Assembly: GCA_018304615.1 (NCBI GenBank)
Contig: JAGVVV010000011.1
Span: forward strand, 1 to 58,775
Reading direction: 5' to 3'
Length of the DNA stretch: 58,775 bases
From: Candidatus Aenigmatarchaeota archaeon
GTDB lineage: Archaea > Aenigmatarchaeota > Aenigmatarchaeia > CG10238-14 > SCSR01
Shown here: in pieces, positions 8,184 to 15,405 of the stretch
How the letters are laid out: each line of letters opens with the position of its first letter
Numbering within the stretch: the first letter of the stretch is position 1
Position numbers and translations under genes: made by a program
The notes under the pieces: model-generated
The model's database searches: none
Seen by the model: only the letters and a program-made list of their open reading frames with translations
Told to the model about the DNA's origin: nothing

Positions 8184-9073
8184 GTGAACAAGAATTGATT
8201 AGAAAATACGTTTTGCAATTACTCAAAACTGGGGACATGACCTTCGGAGAATTTATGCAATCTTTTAATCAAGAGAAGGTAAGCACTCATGATTTAAGTG
8301 AAGTTCTCCAGGGAGTAACAGATGAGGGACAAATAATTCAAGAAGTCTATGGCAAAAAACTCATTTATCATCAGACAAGTTCATTGGAAGAAAGAATCAG
8401 AGCACGAACTCAATTAAAAATTAGGGACTTGTTGGACAAGTTGAATAGATCAGAATGGGCAGAAGTAGATTCTCCACCTCCTTTTACAGCAGATTTAGAC
8501 GCCAATTCGATGTCTGTTTATCTTGCTCATTGCGTTTTTCAAAGAAGAAAATCTTGGAGAGAAGAAGTCTACGATCCGTGGAGATTGTTGCAAGGAAGAT
8601 TGACTAGAAAGGATAAAGAAGTCTCACTTACTTTTCTCTTAACGAACAATGACATCGATCATTTTGAGCTTGGAGGAATATTTAGAAGGCACAAGGGCGA
8701 ATCTATGGCCATACCTAAACCTGCTCAAGAACCATATGTTGAGACGGTCTTTTTAAAAATGCTCTATATCGCTAGAACTACTCAAATCCAGAATTCTTTC
8801 TCAACAAATATAACTACTCTCGCAAAAGGAAGGACTGAAGTGGCGAATAAATTGTTGTCATATGTTGAGGGTTTGGACATAAGGCCCGTTCCGCCAGCTT
8901 ACCGTGCTGTAGTTTCTCCCATGTTAAGGTACTTTGAAGCAGACAGGCAGAGGAAAAGGATAGGAAGAGAAAGCTATATGAAGAGGCATCACGAAGAACA
9001 TTTGCCTTATATGAGACACAGAGTTAGTGATCTGATGTCAAGGGGTATTCCAAATCAGATTTCCCCTTCGTGA
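8180..9073 (+). CDS. Unknown partner protein of the RecB-like nuclease
   Basis: 297 residues, not recognised. Residues about 4-75 look like a winged helix (ELIRKYVLQLLKTGDMTFGE, then GQIIQEVYGKKLIYH), followed by a charged helix SLEERIRARTQLKIRDLLDK. The rest is mixed alpha/beta with many Arg and His near the C-terminus (RQRKRIGRESYMKRHHEEHL), consistent with nucleic-acid binding. The ATG overlaps the stop of the nuclease gene, so the pair is co-translated and probably acts together. Its end overlaps the convergent rpoK by 19 bases. Confidence 0.7.
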   Translation: MSEQELIRKYVLQLLKTGDMTFGEFMQSFNQEKVSTHDLSEVLQGVTDEGQIIQEVYGKKLIYHQTSSLEERIRARTQLKIRDLLDKLNRSEWAEVDSPPPFTADLDANSMSVYLAHCVFQRRKSWREEVYDPWRLLQGRLTRKDKEVSLTFLLTNNDIDHFELGGIFRRHKGESMAIPKPAQEPYVETVFLKMLYIARTTQIQNSFSTNITTLAKGRTEVANKLLSYVEGLDIRPVPPAYRAVVSPMLRYFEADRQRKRIGRESYMKRHHEEHLPYMRHRVSDLMSRGIPNQISPS

Positions 9074-9312
9074 ACTTTCATCCAATTGTCGATTCCCTTC
9101 TTCACATCGACGATAATTTTTTCCCCGCTAGGGAGTTTTCTTTTTATCGTGATTGGGATAACCTTATTTTTGAATTCTTCCTTGGCCAGATCGATAGAAG
9201 AAGTCAATTCAGATTTAATCAGAATGGGAGCCCCCAACGCAATCTGAAGCGCTCTCGCACCGACGAGTCGGGCTACTTCAAATCTTGTCAAATGATCTTT
9301 AGGCCAATTCAT
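9055..9312 (-). CDS. rpoK: RNA polymerase subunit K (Rpb6 homologue)
   Basis: 85 residues with LTRFEVARLVGARALQIA and LGAPILI, the conserved core of Rpb6/RpoK that clamps the RNA polymerase assembly. The carboxy half is longer than in many RpoK proteins (IPITIKRKLPSGEKII, ending NWMKVHEGEI). ATG with GTGATTG upstream. Last gene of eL18-uL13-uS9-RpoN-RpoK, a classic archaeal order; 4 bases separate it from rpoN. Confidence 0.95.
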   Translation of the reverse strand: MNWPKDHLTRFEVARLVGARALQIALGAPILIKSELTSSIDLAKEEFKNKVIPITIKRKLPSGEKIIVDVKKGIDNWMKVHEGEI

Positions 9313-9316
9313 TCAA

Positions 9317-9511
9317 TCACGGTTTAAACTGAGAAACATCCTTCAACAAATCTACATGCCCCATAAATAATTGTCTGCAGCAGTATCTCTTCAATCCCAG
9401 ATCATTCAAGACCTTCTCCCCATTCTCTCCTGACTTAACCCTCTTTTTATAATCCTCGAACAAATGACCTACTACCTTTCCACATGTGAAACATCTCACC
9501 GGAATTATCAT
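9317..9511 (-). CDS. rpoN: RNA polymerase subunit N (Rpb10 homologue)
   Basis: 64 residues, MIIPVRCFTCGKVVG at the N-terminus and LKRYCCRQLFMGHVDL later: the CxxC plus CC zinc site of Rpb10. Assembly subunit of RNA polymerase. The 156-base gap before it contains a GGATATAAATCC box near 9585, so rpoN-rpoK may have their own promoter, and a tRNA-like fragment. GGGAG stands 5 bases before the ATG. Confidence 0.96.
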   Translation of the reverse strand: MIIPVRCFTCGKVVGHLFEDYKKRVKSGENGEKVLNDLGLKRYCCRQLFMGHVDLLKDVSQFKP

Positions 9512-9605
9512 AAATACTCCCTAATCTGATGAATTATCTGTACCCTAATCGACACCGAGTGTATTTAATTTAATTATTGGATTTATATCCTTATCTTTTT
9601 AATAG

Positions 9606-9631
9606 TGCTCCCACCGGGATTTGAATTTCGG
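9606..9631 (-). pseudogene. Decayed tRNA 3' end
   Basis: On the minus strand the segment reads like a tRNA 3' end: TTCAAATCCCGG (T-loop and 3' T-stem), TGGGAGC as 3' acceptor half, then A as discriminator. The 5' T-stem strand does not pair and no D-arm, anticodon arm or matching 5' acceptor is found next to it. The fragment is bracketed by direct repeats AATAGT (9601-9606 and 9632-9637, plus strand). It is either a remnant of a tRNA gene, an integration-site scar, or chance similarity. Confidence 0.35.
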
Positions 9632-9667
9632 AATAGTTTTTCCAGTGATTAATTTTAAGAAAAAATT

Positions 9668-10087
9668 TTATCTCTTGGATCTCTGTTTATGGCGTCGAGC
9701 CCCACGCTTGCTTGCTCCAGGTTTGTGCGGCTCGTTCCTTCTAGAATCGAATACTAATAGATTACGGTCGTACTGGGTATATATTTCTTTCAAATTTCTA
9801 TCCTTGCTAAAATCAACTAATCCCCTTGCAATTGCCATTCTTATCGAATCAGTCTGGCCTGTCATTCCGCCACTCCTGACGTTCACGTATATGTTTACTT
9901 TCTTAACCAGATCTCCAGCGAGCATCAGCGGTTCTTTCAGTCTCATCCTCAGAAACTCAGTTCCCCACAATTCAAAAGGCTCAGAGTTGATTAAGATTTT
10001 TCCTGTGCCTGGAATTATTTTCGCTCTCGCAATCGAATTTTTTCTTTTTCCTGTGGTGACGATTGTCTTATCTTCCTTCTTTACCAT
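9668..10087 (-). CDS. rpsI: Ribosomal protein uS9
   Basis: Small-subunit protein reaching the P-site tRNA. TTGKRKNSIARAKI opens the domain, NVRSGGMTGQTDSIRMAIAR is the central signature, and the end KRGARRHKQRSKR is the basic tail whose last Arg contacts tRNA. 139 residues, normal. It overlaps uL13 by 7 bases at its start, as in other archaea. Confidence 0.97.
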   Translation of the reverse strand: MVKKEDKTIVTTGKRKNSIARAKIIPGTGKILINSEPFELWGTEFLRMRLKEPLMLAGDLVKKVNIYVNVRSGGMTGQTDSIRMAIARGLVDFSKDRNLKEIYTQYDRNLLVFDSRRNEPHKPGASKRGARRHKQRSKR

Positions 10088-10503
10088 CTTTTCTTGGCTC
10101 CAAGCGCGATTGAAATCTCCCCGAGAGAGACAGTCTTGCCTCTCAACCTGTCAGCATCTGCTTCCTTGAGTTTCTCAAACTGCATCGATTTCATTTCATC
10201 CGGAACGCCGATGAAAACTTTCAGGTTCTTGTATGCTATTCTTCCTTTCGTCCTGTCCCAAGGAAGCATTCCTCTAACAGTTCTTTTCAGCATCCTGTCA
10301 GGCTGCTTCGGGAAGAAAGGCCCTTTGAAAACATCCCCTTTTTTGTACTTCTTTTTGTAATGTTCTAGTAAAAATTCTCTGCTTGCAGATAGAACAGCCT
10401 TCTCCGCATTAATAATGAAAACTTTCTCTCCTTTCAACAGCTGTTTGGCAATAATCGAAGACATCCTTCCCAGGATTTGGTTTTCAGCATCGTACACTTT
10501 CAT
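10081..10503 (-). CDS. rplM: Ribosomal protein uL13
   Basis: Large-subunit protein. KVYDAENQILGRMSSIIAKQ and VRGMLPWDRTKGRIAY are diagnostic. I start at the ATG at 10503 (MKVYDAEN) because GGTGTGAAC stands directly before it; a GTG at 10509 would overlap eL18. About 140 residues. The middle gene of eL18-uL13-uS9. Confidence 0.97.
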   Translation of the reverse strand: MKVYDAENQILGRMSSIIAKQLLKGEKVFIINAEKAVLSASREFLLEHYKKKYKKGDVFKGPFFPKQPDRMLKRTVRGMLPWDRTKGRIAYKNLKVFIGVPDEMKSMQFEKLKEADADRLRGKTVSLGEISIALGAKKRW

Positions 10504-10505
10504 GT

Positions 10506-10868
10506 TCACACCAGAATTTTTACCCCGGTTCCCTTCGGATTTTCTTTTACCAGTTCCTCAATCGTCATGATCTTCCCTTTGGACTTTTTAATTTTCTCTT
10601 TCGCCGCTTCTGAGAACTTCCAGGCAGCTACATTGACAGATTTTGTCAGATCTCCAGAACTGAGGACGCTTCCAGGGATAACAACAAAATCGTTTTTATC
10701 AGAATTCCTTTCAATGTCAGAAAGATTAACCTCAACCTTCTTCCTTGTCGGCTTTTCCAACCTCTCAGCTACCGCTAACCATATGTGTGAATTCTCCTTG
10801 AAAGATCTCTCCCTCAAGCTTGAAATCAATTCCTTCAGGTAGGGGTTGGTTGGGCCAGTTCTCTTCAT
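10506..10868 (-). CDS. rpl18e: Ribosomal protein eL18
   Basis: Archaeal/eukaryotic large-subunit protein, 120 residues, with TNPYLKELISSLRE and VVIPGSVLSSGDL. First gene of the eL18-uL13-uS9-RpoN-RpoK operon. AAGGTGTCGAA stands immediately before the ATG, the same leader motif as uL3 and uS8. Divergent from guaA, sharing a 76-base promoter region. Confidence 0.96.
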   Translation of the reverse strand: MKRTGPTNPYLKELISSLRERSFKENSHIWLAVAERLEKPTRKKVEVNLSDIERNSDKNDFVVIPGSVLSSGDLTKSVNVAAWKFSEAAKEKIKKSKGKIMTIEELVKENPKGTGVKILV

Positions 10869-10944
10869 TTCGACACCTTAGACTAACAATTATCTTCTTT
10901 TTTAATGTTTATAAGAATTTAAAATTAAACTCAATAAACATCTT
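10869..10944. promoter_or_regulatory. Divergent promoters of rpl18e and guaA
   Basis: A TTATAAAC box read on the minus strand (plus 10907-10915) serves eL18, about 40 bases before its ATG. AATTTAAAATTAA read on the plus strand (about 10916-10927) lies 20-30 bases before the guaA ATG, suggesting a leaderless guaA transcript. The two boxes almost overlap, so the two promoters may compete. Confidence 0.5.
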
Positions 10945-12789
10945 ATGGGAGTTTTCTATGTGCTTGAATTTGGAGGTCAGCATACAGACTTGATCGGAAA
11001 TAGACTAACAGGATTAGGACACCAAGTGAAGTACGCCAAAAGCAATATCCCAGTCCGCCAAATGAGCGATGCTGACGGAATCATTCTTTCTGGGGGGCCT
11101 AAAAGCGTCTATCAGCCTGATTCCTATCCTTATCATCCCTCAATCTTCACCTCTAGTAAACCTGTTTTGGGCATATGTTACGGAATGCATGTCATTGCTC
11201 ATAGGCATGGGGGTGAAGTATTTGGTGGAAGGGGTGAATATGGCTGGACAAGAATGACTCTTACAAAACCTCATCAACTTTTCGATGGCGTTCCCCCAGA
11301 ATCAATAGTTTGGATGAACCATGGAGATTCTGTTTCTGGAATAGACGAATCGAATGTCTTTGCTAAATCAGACAAAAATATGGTGTCAATAGGATTTGGA
11401 AATCAAGTCGCAGTCCAATTTCATCCAGAACTTACTCACACAGAATACGGAAATACCATCCTGAGAAATTTCGCCGAAAAAATCTGCGGTGCAATACCTA
11501 ACCAGGTTAAGTTGGAAGATTTTAACGAAAGAGAATATGTAGCCAGAGAAAGAGCTGAAATTAGAAAAATAGTAGGTAAAAAGAAAGGTTTGATTTTTTT
11601 AAGTGGAGGCGTTGATTCTACTGTTGCTTACAGCCTAGCCATCCGCTCTGGAATTTCGCTGATAGGTGTCCACCTCGATATGGGAATTGAACGAAAGGGC
11701 GAGGCAAAAACAGTCAAAAATTACCTACAAGAAATATCAGGCAAAGAGGTCCACATTTTAGACTATTCAGAGAGACTTTTCACTGCTCTTTCAGGTCTCA
11801 CAGATCCTGAAGATAAGAGGAAAACATTCCAAAGACTGTATGACCAGAGTGTTCTAGAAGTTCTAGAAAAATTCGATTTAGATAAAGAGGATGTTGTTTT
11901 CATTGATGGCACTCTTGCAACTGATCGTAGAGAAAGCGGAAAGGAGGCAGCAAAAAAAACTTCGAAAGACGCTGGAACTGTTGCTAGAATAAAAACCCAC
12001 CACAATGTTCGAGGTGAGGATTCGTACAGGAAAGACATCAAATCAGTTGAGCCCTTAAGATTTCTAAGCAAAGATGGAGCTAGACGTCTAGCTCGGCATC
12101 TCAATCTCCCCGATTATATTATTAACAGACCTCCATTCCCAGGGCCGGGCCTTGTAGTCAGACTGATAACAGGGGTTCATTCATACCCAGACGAGTTAGA
12201 ATCACGTGTGTCAGAAATTGCTGCAGGGCACTATTTACGCGGATATCCGTTGCCAATAAAAACCGTAGGCCTTAAAGGAGACAACAGGACATTTGAGAAC
12301 CTTGCTCTAGTCACCGGATATAGAAATTGGGATTCGATAAACTTGACCCAAAAACACATGGCAGAAGAACTTGCAATAAATAGAACTGTGTACTGGGATC
12401 GTAAGTGGGGAAGAAACGGTTTTGATCCTACTCAGCTTACTGACATAAAAAAAGGTATAGAATTCAACAGATCTAACATTTCCCTTCTTAAAGAGGCCAC
12501 AGAAATTACTGAAAATTTATTTTCAGAATACGGTGTGAAATACGATCAGCTTCCAGTAATCGCTTTTCCTTCGAATGATGATGCTGTTGTAATTGCTGTG
12601 AGAGATGTAAATTCTGTAGATTTCAGGAGTGTCAGACCGCTGAGAAAACCAGATGAAATGTCTTGGACATTATGTGATAAAATTGCTTCAAGAATTCTTT
12701 CTCATCCTAATGTTGCAAAATTCGGAGAAGTCGATGCTGTAGTCTTCGATGCCTCTACCAAACCAGCAGCAACCACAGAATGGGAGTAA
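10945..12789 (+). CDS. guaA: GMP synthase, single chain, long eukaryote-like form
   Basis: Converts XMP to GMP using glutamine and ATP. The N-terminal class I amidotransferase has GICYGMH (nucleophile Cys) and QFHPE (His, Glu). The ATP pyrophosphatase has SGGVDST, then RPPFPGPGLVVR. Most archaea use two separate subunits; here they are fused. The C-terminal part is longer than bacterial GuaA. LPIKTVGLKGD comes first, then about 100 residues, then SLLKEATEITENL, LPVIAF and VVIAVRDVNSVDF, ending STKPAATTEWE. That order matches the human-type enzyme with its D1/D2 duplication. 614 residues. Confidence 0.93.
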   Translation: MGVFYVLEFGGQHTDLIGNRLTGLGHQVKYAKSNIPVRQMSDADGIILSGGPKSVYQPDSYPYHPSIFTSSKPVLGICYGMHVIAHRHGGEVFGGRGEYGWTRMTLTKPHQLFDGVPPESIVWMNHGDSVSGIDESNVFAKSDKNMVSIGFGNQVAVQFHPELTHTEYGNTILRNFAEKICGAIPNQVKLEDFNEREYVARERAEIRKIVGKKKGLIFLSGGVDSTVAYSLAIRSGISLIGVHLDMGIERKGEAKTVKNYLQEISGKEVHILDYSERLFTALSGLTDPEDKRKTFQRLYDQSVLEVLEKFDLDKEDVVFIDGTLATDRRESGKEAAKKTSKDAGTVARIKTHHNVRGEDSYRKDIKSVEPLRFLSKDGARRLARHLNLPDYIINRPPFPGPGLVVRLITGVHSYPDELESRVSEIAAGHYLRGYPLPIKTVGLKGDNRTFENLALVTGYRNWDSINLTQKHMAEELAINRTVYWDRKWGRNGFDPTQLTDIKKGIEFNRSNISLLKEATEITENLFSEYGVKYDQLPVIAFPSNDDAVVIAVRDVNSVDFRSVRPLRKPDEMSWTLCDKIASRILSHPNVAKFGEVDAVVFDASTKPAATTEWE

Positions 12790-12796
12790 GATTTTG

Positions 12797-12896
12797 TGCG
12801 CCAGGCGGGATTTGAACCCACGCAACGAGCTATATCCTAAATATTGGGAAGCTCGTGTCCTTTCCCGTTTGCTATACCAGGCTAGACTACTGGCGC
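12797..12896 (-). tRNA. tRNA-Gly (CCC) with two apparent introns
   Basis: Minus strand: acceptor GCGCCAG/CTGGCGC, discriminator A, T-arm GTGGG-TTCAAAT-CCCGC. D-stem GTCT pairs fully with GGAC, but the D-loop between them is 23 bases instead of about 9-10, implying an insert of about 13-14 bases. Anticodon stem CGAGC/GCTCG encloses TTCCCA, a 13-base insert, then A, giving anticodon CCC and an intron at 37/38. In the intron, GGA can pair with TCC of the loop. If the D-loop insert is spliced this is a two-intron tRNA; otherwise it has an unusually large D-loop. Confidence 0.82.
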
Positions 12897-12995
12897 TTTC
12901 GATTTGTATCTTAGCCACTGGATCACAGCCGCGTTAAATCTATATTATCTATAGTAATTAGAAAAAGACAAGAAATTAAAAAAATCTTAACTTTT

Positions 12996-13151
12996 CTATT
13001 TCTTACCGGCCATTGCCCATGCCACTAGGAAGGCAACTACACCAGCGATAACCCAATTCAATCCTCCCCATGAAGGATACAATTGAGTTAAGAGTCCTAC
13101 GACGATGAAAGCTGTCGTGACAGCCCATGCGCCGCCTGATTGCATTTTCAT
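12996..13151 (-). CDS. 51-residue protein with two membrane helices
   Basis: ATG at 13151 to TAG at 12998-12996. The peptide begins MKMQSGGAW and has two hydrophobic stretches, residues about 8-24 (VTTAFIVVGLL) and about 33-48 (VIAGVVAFLVAWAMAG), joined by a turn with PSWGG and ending KK. GGTGA lies a few bases upstream. This is a small integral membrane protein of unknown function; short two-helix proteins like this are common and often missed. Lies between two tRNA genes. Confidence 0.72.
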   Translation of the reverse strand: MKMQSGGAWAVTTAFIVVGLLTQLYPSWGGLNWVIAGVVAFLVAWAMAGKK

Positions 13152-13246
13152 TCATTCACCTACATAGAATTTCGTAAAGACCCCATATAAACCTTTTTGA
13201 CAGTCTTTTACAGGTTTAGTAAATCGATTTTAGAAGGAAAAGAAAG

Positions 13247-13398
13247 CGCCGAGGCAGGGATTTGAACCCTGATGGGCTTGCGCCCGCCAGCTTACTATCT
13301 TTCTCAATTCACCTCCGACTCATCATTAATCAGAGTCAAGCCATGTTTTCATCGAAAAGACTCAAGGCTGGTGCACTACCGGGTTATGCGACCTCGGC
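13247..13398 (-). tRNA. tRNA-Ser (TGA) with a 68-nt intron
   Basis: Minus strand: acceptor GCCGAGG/CCTCGGC with discriminator G, three-pair D-stem GCA/TGC, T-arm CAGGG-TTCAAAT-CCCTG, and a long variable arm (GGGC-GCAA-GCCC), as expected for a class II serine tRNA. Anticodon stem CCAGC/GCTGG encloses CTTGAG, a 68-base insert and A, giving anticodon TGA and an intron at 37/38. Within the intron GACTC and GAGTC can form a hairpin. Exact intron ends are inferred from loop size. Confidence 0.87.
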
Positions 13399-13508
13399 TA
13401 TGGTAGCTGCTCATCATCTTGGTATCAGACCTTGAGTCTACACTACAATTATAAACGCATTTTAAATATCTTATTGCTGATTAATCGACTATTCAGAAAG
13501 AGAGTAGT

Positions 13509-13796
13509 CTATCCGAGAACTTCCAATTTCCCTGATTTTGGTATGTTCAGCTGGAGCTTGTCCCTGAATTCAGTCACATATGCGCCAGACACACTGATCG
13601 AATTTCCAGCAGTGACAGCATTTATCTGATTCTCCCAAAGAGAAAGTCCAATCTGTCCTGTGTCATCTTCTATAGTGGCATCAGCCACGTTTTTCTTCCC
13701 GTATCTTGTCTGGACTTGTCTTGACTCTGACACGTCTACTACTTTCCCTTCTACGGTGATGTTGCTCATGCCCCTTTTGATTTCTCCAATTTTCAT
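13509..13796 (-). CDS. OB-fold single-stranded-nucleic-acid-binding protein
   Basis: About 95 residues, a single RPA/SOSS-B-like OB fold: NITVEGKVVDVSESRQVQT, DATIEDDTGQIGLSLWE, then GNSISVSGAYVTEF. Likely binds single-stranded DNA or RNA. I start at the ATG at 13796 (MKIGEIKRG) because AGTGAT lies 4 bases upstream; an ATG at 13820 would overlap the preceding gene by 17 bases. Co-oriented with the Trm112-like gene and Cbf5. Confidence 0.85.
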   Translation of the reverse strand: MKIGEIKRGMSNITVEGKVVDVSESRQVQTRYGKKNVADATIEDDTGQIGLSLWENQINAVTAGNSISVSGAYVTEFRDKLQLNIPKSGKLEVLG

Positions 13797-13803
13797 AATA
13801 TCA

Positions 13804-14007
13804 CTATAATCGTAAGTCATGCTTAAATTTATGCTTCTTCGCTTCCTCCAATTTCCACGAGTCTTCTATTACCATGTCAGGAACGTCCTCTAAGACAGGA
13901 AAAGCCAGTCTGCAATTACCGCACACTAAAAACATTCCCTCTTCTTTTACATCCCCCTTGCACTGAGGGCATGCGAGAATCTTCATCAATTTCTTGTCTA
14001 CTCCCAT
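13804..14007 (-). CDS. Trm112/UPF0434-like zinc-ribbon protein
   Basis: 67 residues. LMKILACPQCKGDV and FLVCGNCRLAFPVLEDVPDM give two CxxC pairs and the LAFPVLEDVP motif typical of the Trm112/YcaR family. Trm112 activates methyltransferases that modify tRNA, rRNA and release factors. Which partner it has here is unknown. Sits one base from Cbf5, an RNA-modification enzyme, which fits a role in RNA or translation-factor modification. Confidence 0.85.
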   Translation of the reverse strand: MGVDKKLMKILACPQCKGDVKEEGMFLVCGNCRLAFPVLEDVPDMVIEDSWKLEEAKKHKFKHDLRL

Positions 14008-14008
14008 A

Positions 14009-14962
14009 TCAATCCTTTGAATAATTTGGATAAATTCCTTTTTCCATTATCACTCTATCTGTTCTGATTGTTATTCCTTTCTTTCTCTTCATCATCTCGT
14101 CGCTTGACATCTTGGCTATACCGATAGATATCAACTCATCTTTCAAGCTGAATATCCCGATCAATTCTCCTGCTTCTATCCCTTCTTGAATCCTGGTGAT
14201 TCCATTTGGATAAATCGGAGCGCCATTCACGATTGTTGAAATCGCAGAATCCTTGACAAATATTTTTTTATCCTTTTCAATTGCGTTCTCTACGGGAATC
14301 AAAATTTTCTTGATAGGTTTTTCATCCCCTTCCTTCCAAAACTCAAACGCATCCTTTATTGAAACAAGTGAATGAGATTTTTTTTCAGTGAATTCTCCTA
14401 CTTCTACTCTTCTCAGTTCAGCCATGTGAGCTCCAGTTCCAAGTGCCTGGCCGAGGTCATGGATTAGTTTTCTTATGTAAGTCCCTGCTTCGCAACCGAC
14501 TTTGAACAAAACATTCTTCCCATCTATCTCAACTATATCAAAAAAATGAATTTCCCTTTCCCTCTCTCTCCTTGCTACTGCTGATTTTACTGGAGGAAGT
14601 TGTTTTATCTTTCCGATGAAGTGAGATACTTTTTCTTTAAGGAAATTTTCTTCGACACCTTGATGGATGTGCATCATCCCAACATAGGTCTTGTCCAGTC
14701 CGACCAACATCGGCATTATCTTAGTCGCATTTTCCAGAGCGATGGGTAAAACCCCAGTCACACCAGGGTCAAGGGTTCCAGAATGGCCAGCTTTCTTCAA
14801 TTCAAACATCTTTTTTATCCAGTCTGTTATTTGATGGGAAGTCGGACCTTGATGTTTGTCCACAATCACAACAGAAGACTTGATTAATTCCTCTACACTT
14901 CTATCTTCAGGTTTTTTCCCAAATCTCTCATCAGTTTTTTCTTCAGATTTAACGAGCCACAT
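14009..14962 (-). CDS. truB: Cbf5-type pseudouridine synthase
   Basis: Catalytic subunit of H/ACA RNP or tRNA pseudouridine-55 synthase. KAGHSGTLDPGVTGVLPIAL carries the catalytic Asp, and CEAGTYIRKLIHDLGQALG is the second core motif. A PUA domain fills the C-terminus (FVKDSAISTIVNGAPIYP, MMKRKKGI). 317 residues, standard for archaeal Cbf5. Last gene of the ribosomal block beginning with uS8, as in many archaea where Cbf5 follows eL14. Confidence 0.96.
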   Translation of the reverse strand: MWLVKSEEKTDERFGKKPEDRSVEELIKSSVVIVDKHQGPTSHQITDWIKKMFELKKAGHSGTLDPGVTGVLPIALENATKIMPMLVGLDKTYVGMMHIHQGVEENFLKEKVSHFIGKIKQLPPVKSAVARREREREIHFFDIVEIDGKNVLFKVGCEAGTYIRKLIHDLGQALGTGAHMAELRRVEVGEFTEKKSHSLVSIKDAFEFWKEGDEKPIKKILIPVENAIEKDKKIFVKDSAISTIVNGAPIYPNGITRIQEGIEAGELIGIFSLKDELISIGIAKMSSDEMMKRKKGITIRTDRVIMEKGIYPNYSKD

Positions 14963-15010
14963 GATTTCTTATAATTTTGCAACGCTAATAAGTATGATTC
15001 CGGCCATCAA

Positions 15011-15397
15011 TTATTTCTTCTTGGCTTTTTTATCTTTAGTTTCCTTTTCTTCTTTCTTCTCTTTAGGCTTTTCGACTTTTGCTTCTTTTGGCGGTTTTGC
15101 CTTTTCAGTTTTGACCTGGGCGGCCGACGGTCTTTTCAATCCGAATTTTGTAATCAATCCTGCTTTCTCAAGTGCCTGAAGCACCTCGTCATCTTGAGAC
15201 CCTTCCTTTATCTCAACAGTGAAAGGCAGCGGTTCCAGATGATCCACATTCGCCCTCCTTCTCTTCACTCCAGTTAGCATTCTAGGACCTGTTACCTCTA
15301 CAAAAGCATCATTAACCTTTTTCAAAACAACACAATACTTTCCAGTTTCTCTTCCAGCAATCTTCATGCACACCCTTCCGATTTCAAATGATGCCAT
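15011..15397 (-). CDS. rpl14e: Ribosomal protein eL14 with charged tail
   Basis: Starts FEIGRVCMKIAGRETGKYC, the KOW-type fold of archaeal eL14, continuing VEVTGPRMLTGVKRRRANV and HLEPLPF. The archaeal core is about 80-95 residues; here an extra Lys/Glu/Ala/Pro-rich tail of about 30 residues follows (AKPPKEAKVEKPKEKK), probably disordered and RNA-binding. 128 residues. Eight bases downstream of eL34. Confidence 0.93.
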   Translation of the reverse strand: MASFEIGRVCMKIAGRETGKYCVVLKKVNDAFVEVTGPRMLTGVKRRRANVDHLEPLPFTVEIKEGSQDDEVLQALEKAGLITKFGLKRPSAAQVKTEKAKPPKEAKVEKPKEKKEEKETKDKKAKKK

Positions 15398-15405
15398 CTT
15401 CTCAC

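Noticed and set aside
9519-9560. ATT-initiated 13-codon leader after GGTGTCG ending in an ATGA overlap with rpoN
   Set aside because: No spacing between the motif and the ATT, and no other evidence; likely coincidence.
10094-10842. Plus-strand ORFs opposite uL13 and eL18
   Set aside because: Antisense frames of well-supported ribosomal genes.
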